Notes under the pieces: model-generated
The model's database searches: none
What the model saw: only the letters and a program-made list of their open reading frames with translations
What the model was told of the DNA's origin: nothing
DNA from: DATAXI01 sp963756185
GTDB taxonomy: Bacteria; Verrucomicrobiota; Verrucomicrobiia; Chthoniobacterales; Chthoniobacteraceae
Direction: 5' to 3'
Length of the DNA: 64,000 bases
Assembly (NCBI GenBank): GCA_963756185.1
Contig: CAVWMS010000001.1
Coordinates: 558,001 to 622,000, forward strand
Translations under genes and position numbers: made by a program
In this document: one piece after another, positions 61,923 to 64,000 of the stretch
How positions within the stretch are numbered: position 1 is the first letter of the stretch
How the letters are laid out: every line of letters starts with the position of its first letter

Positions 61923-62450
61923 ATGAGTAACAATAACCACTATAAAGAGATGTATTGCAGGAGCAGGCGCTCCGTGCTCCCGGCAGGCGTCGCCGCTCCC
62001 AATTTCACGTTGCGCAGCACGCCCGACCAATGGCTGACCCTGGATGAATTGCGGGGGCAGCCCGTCATCATCGCATTCTACCCCGCCGACTGGAGCCCGG
62101 TCTGCGGCGACCAGATGGCGCTCTACAACGAGATATTGCCCGAGTTTCAAAAGCTGGGCGCTGCCCTGCTCGGCATCTCCGTCGATGGCGCATGGTGCCA
62201 CGCCGCCTTTGCAAAGGACCGCCGCCTGCACTTTCCTCTTCTGGCGGATTTCGAGCCGAAGGGAGCCGTCGCCCGCGATTACGGCGTTTACCGCGAGCAG
62301 GACGGCGTCAGCGAGCGCGCGTTGTTCGTGCTCGACTCCGGCGGCGTCATCCACTGGAGCCATGTCTCACCGGTCGGCATCAATCCGGGCGCCGCGGGAA
62401 TCCTCAACGCGCTCGAGGAACTCAAGCAGGAGGCGCCGGCGGCCGTATGA
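61923..62450 (+). CDS. Peroxiredoxin (AhpC/TSA family)
   Basis: A 175-residue thioredoxin-fold peroxidase. APNFTLRSTPDQWLTLDELR leads to the active site FYPADWSPVCGDQMALYNEI with the peroxidatic Cys; the usual P-x-x-x-T/S-x-x-C is P-A-D-W-S-P-V-C. There is no obvious conserved resolving Cys except in GAWCHAAF. It reduces hydrogen peroxide or organic peroxides. The family branch is uncertain. Its stop overlaps the start of the DsbA-like gene (ATGA, 62447-62450), so the pair is translationally coupled. Confidence 0.9.
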   Translation: MSNNNHYKEMYCRSRRSVLPAGVAAPNFTLRSTPDQWLTLDELRGQPVIIAFYPADWSPVCGDQMALYNEILPEFQKLGAALLGISVDGAWCHAAFAKDRRLHFPLLADFEPKGAVARDYGVYREQDGVSERALFVLDSGGVIHWSHVSPVGINPGAAGILNALEELKQEAPAAV

Positions 62451-63004
62451 AAACACTCGACAAACTCGCCGTGCCGGTAACCGTGCGCGATTGGCACAGG
62501 GGATCGCTTCACGCGCCCGCCCAATTACTCGAATACGGGGACTTCGAATGCCCATTCTGCGGCGCGGTTCAGCCTGTCGTGCAGGCCATCCAGCAGGCGC
62601 TGGGCAGCGAATTGTGCTTCGCCTTCCGCAACTTTCCGCTGGCCAACATGCATCCGCACGCCGAGGCCGCGGCGGAGGCTGCCGAGGCTGCCGGCGCCCA
62701 GGGCCGGTACTGGGAGATGCATGACCTTCTCTTCGAAAATCAGGACGCCCTCGAATACGAAGACATCCAGCGATACGCCACCACCCTGCGCCTCGACGCT
62801 TCGCGCCTGATGGCCGAGATCAAGGGGCATCTCTACCAACCCCGCCTGCGGGAGGATTTCCTCGGCGGAGTGCGCAGCGGCGTAAATGGAACCCCCAGCT
62901 TTTTTATCAATGGCATCCGCTACGACGGGCCGCGTGACGTGGAATCCATGGCGGCCGCGCTCACCCATCCTTCGAGGCAGGACCCAGCTTCGGCACCATT
63001 TTAA
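62447..63004 (+). CDS. DsbA-family thiol-disulfide oxidoreductase
   Basis: A 185-residue protein started at the coupled ATG 62447. LLEYGDFECPFCGAVQPVVQ is the thioredoxin-fold active site with CPFC. FAFRNFPLANMHPHAEAAAE and the helical insert follow, then VNGTPSFFINGIRYDGP with the cis-Pro. No signal peptide is visible, so it is probably cytoplasmic, like the FrnE/Thioredoxin_4 group. Coupling to a peroxiredoxin gene suggests it may reduce or recycle that enzyme, which is an inference. Confidence 0.88.
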   Translation: MKTLDKLAVPVTVRDWHRGSLHAPAQLLEYGDFECPFCGAVQPVVQAIQQALGSELCFAFRNFPLANMHPHAEAAAEAAEAAGAQGRYWEMHDLLFENQDALEYEDIQRYATTLRLDASRLMAEIKGHLYQPRLREDFLGGVRSGVNGTPSFFINGIRYDGPRDVESMAAALTHPSRQDPASAPF

Positions 63005-63106
63005 AGTTCCGCTCGTTTCAAGACCATTCGCAGCCATTGGAAACCTGGCGCCCCGATGGCCGTGAGATCCTAATTCGTCAATCTTCCGGCGACCAAACTT
63101 GAAATC

Positions 63107-63982
63107 CTATTGAGCAGATCTCCAACTTTCGATGAGCGTCTTCAGAACAGTCTCCAAATCAGCGCTTCCCTTTACCAAGCCAGCTTCCCCGCGCTCGAAA
63201 TCGATCCAGCCTTCATTGAAGCCATCCAGCATCCGAATGCGTGGCATTGGGTTGCTCATGCCCTGTGACTTGAAGAGTGCCTCCCAAGACCCACGCGGCA
63301 CGGCTTCCATCCGCACCGGACGGCCAAGCAGCTTGGCGAAAGTGCCGGCAATCTCGTTTGGCGTCACCCGCTCCGGCCCTTCGAGCTCCACGACCCGGCG
63401 ACCGTTCCACCTATCCTGCAGCAGGCCGGCTGCGACCCTCCCAATATCCGCTGTACCCACCATGGGTATCGCCCTGTCGAGCGGTTGCAGGAAACTCGGA
63501 ATCACGCCTTCCCTACTCGCCGGAGCCACATCCCAACTTGAGTTCTCCATGAACCAGGCGGGGCGTAATAACGCTATCGGCATTGGCAATCCGGCGATCG
63601 CATGCTCGATGATCGTGTGCTGGGTCAGCAGGTTCGGCTCCTTTGCTTGCGCCCCAATCGTCGAGAGGTAAACGACGAGCCCCGGATTCGCTTGCGCCAG
63701 TGCATTCCGCAGCGTTTCGCCCATCGCCCGTGCCTCGGGAAACTCCGGCAACGGGTCGAAATTCGGTGGCGCGAGCACAAAGACGCCTTCCGCTCCCCGG
63801 AAGGCCGCCGTCAGAGAACCCGCGTCCTCGATTGTAGCCAGCGCCACTTCGCAGCCGCGATCCGCCCATGCCTGCCCTTTGCCCGCATCCCGCAGGACGG
63901 CGCGGACCGGCTGTTTTGCGGCGAGAAGGGCGTGCGCAACGGCACCCCCGACCTGGCCGGTCACTCCCATGATTGCATACAT
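63107..63982 (-). CDS. NmrA-like NAD(P)-binding protein
   Basis: A 291-residue Rossmann protein. The N-terminal MYAIMGVTGQVGGAVAHALL has the GxxGxxG dinucleotide loop. AVLRDAGKGQAWADRGCEVA, GAEGVFVLAPPN and VVYLSTIGAQAKEPN match the NmrA/atypical-SDR family, which lacks the catalytic Tyr-x-x-x-Lys of classical reductases. Members are redox sensors or NAD(P)H-dependent reductases (such as the QorB type). It is a monocistronic gene at the right edge, complete with its start at 63982. Confidence 0.88.
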   Translation of the reverse strand: MYAIMGVTGQVGGAVAHALLAAKQPVRAVLRDAGKGQAWADRGCEVALATIEDAGSLTAAFRGAEGVFVLAPPNFDPLPEFPEARAMGETLRNALAQANPGLVVYLSTIGAQAKEPNLLTQHTIIEHAIAGLPMPIALLRPAWFMENSSWDVAPASREGVIPSFLQPLDRAIPMVGTADIGRVAAGLLQDRWNGRRVVELEGPERVTPNEIAGTFAKLLGRPVRMEAVPRGSWEALFKSQGMSNPMPRIRMLDGFNEGWIDFERGEAGLVKGSADLETVLKTLIESWRSAQ

Positions 63983-64000
63983 AGCCGCGTACTTTGGGCT

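Overview
The window is a 64 kb piece of a GC-rich bacterial chromosome, coding on both strands, with several exported proteins and many short dispersed repeats. Three features suggest Verrucomicrobiota: a small exported protein of the exosortase-associated TIGR04073 type, a type II secretion locus with divergent pseudopilins, and repeat-rich intergenic DNA. That assignment is an inference. No rRNA, tRNA, CRISPR array or replication origin was seen.

Layout. 1-7.9 kb is a type II secretion locus: gspD on the minus strand, and gspH, I, J, K, L, M plus an exported protein on the plus strand. gspD and gspL carry stops and frameshifts. 8.0-14.1 kb holds housekeeping genes (argH, a NUDIX hydrolase, tatC, a TIGR04073 protein, an RlmD-type 23S rRNA methyltransferase, an aldo/keto reductase). 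14.1-22.1 kb is repeat-rich, with a zinc-ribbon/TPR membrane protein, a secreted protein, an ArsR-type regulator and miaB. A second, diverged copy of the miaB 3' end lies 1.1 kb downstream of miaB.

22.1-27.2 kb holds the most interesting locus. A TIR-transmembrane-DUF4384 protein is translationally coupled to an exported TPR-CHAT (caspase-like) protein that is split by one frameshift. The predicted topology puts the TIR domain in the cytoplasm and both the DUF4384 domain and the CHAT protease outside the inner membrane. 27.7-40.3 kb has a secreted beta-propeller protein, a lone gspF, rpsO-pnp, an ABC transporter, a MoaD-like/BNR-propeller pair and a Zeta-toxin-like kinase with a small partner.

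40.7-49.3 kb is a complete Wsp-type chemosensory operon (MCP, CheW, CheR-TPR, Cys-rich CheW, CheA-REC, CheB, response regulator) in which most junctions overlap by a few bases. Its output regulator has no GGDEF domain and ends in a cysteine-pair module instead. 49.6-56.4 kb is a transglutaminase / ATP-grasp-alpha-E / DUF2126 cluster, and the DUF2126 gene is full of indels. At 56.6-58.6 kb a retropepsin-like protease gene is interrupted by an IS3-family element with a CTC target duplication, and the uninterrupted gene can be read by joining the flanks. The right end carries a VapBC-type module, an aldo/keto reductase, a DUF3303 protein, an exported Hcp-like protein, a peroxiredoxin-DsbA pair and an NmrA-like protein.

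Indels recur in several genes (gspD, gspL, TPR-CHAT, wspD-like, DUF2126, IS transposase). Some may be sequencing or assembly errors rather than biology, and each is flagged where it occurs.
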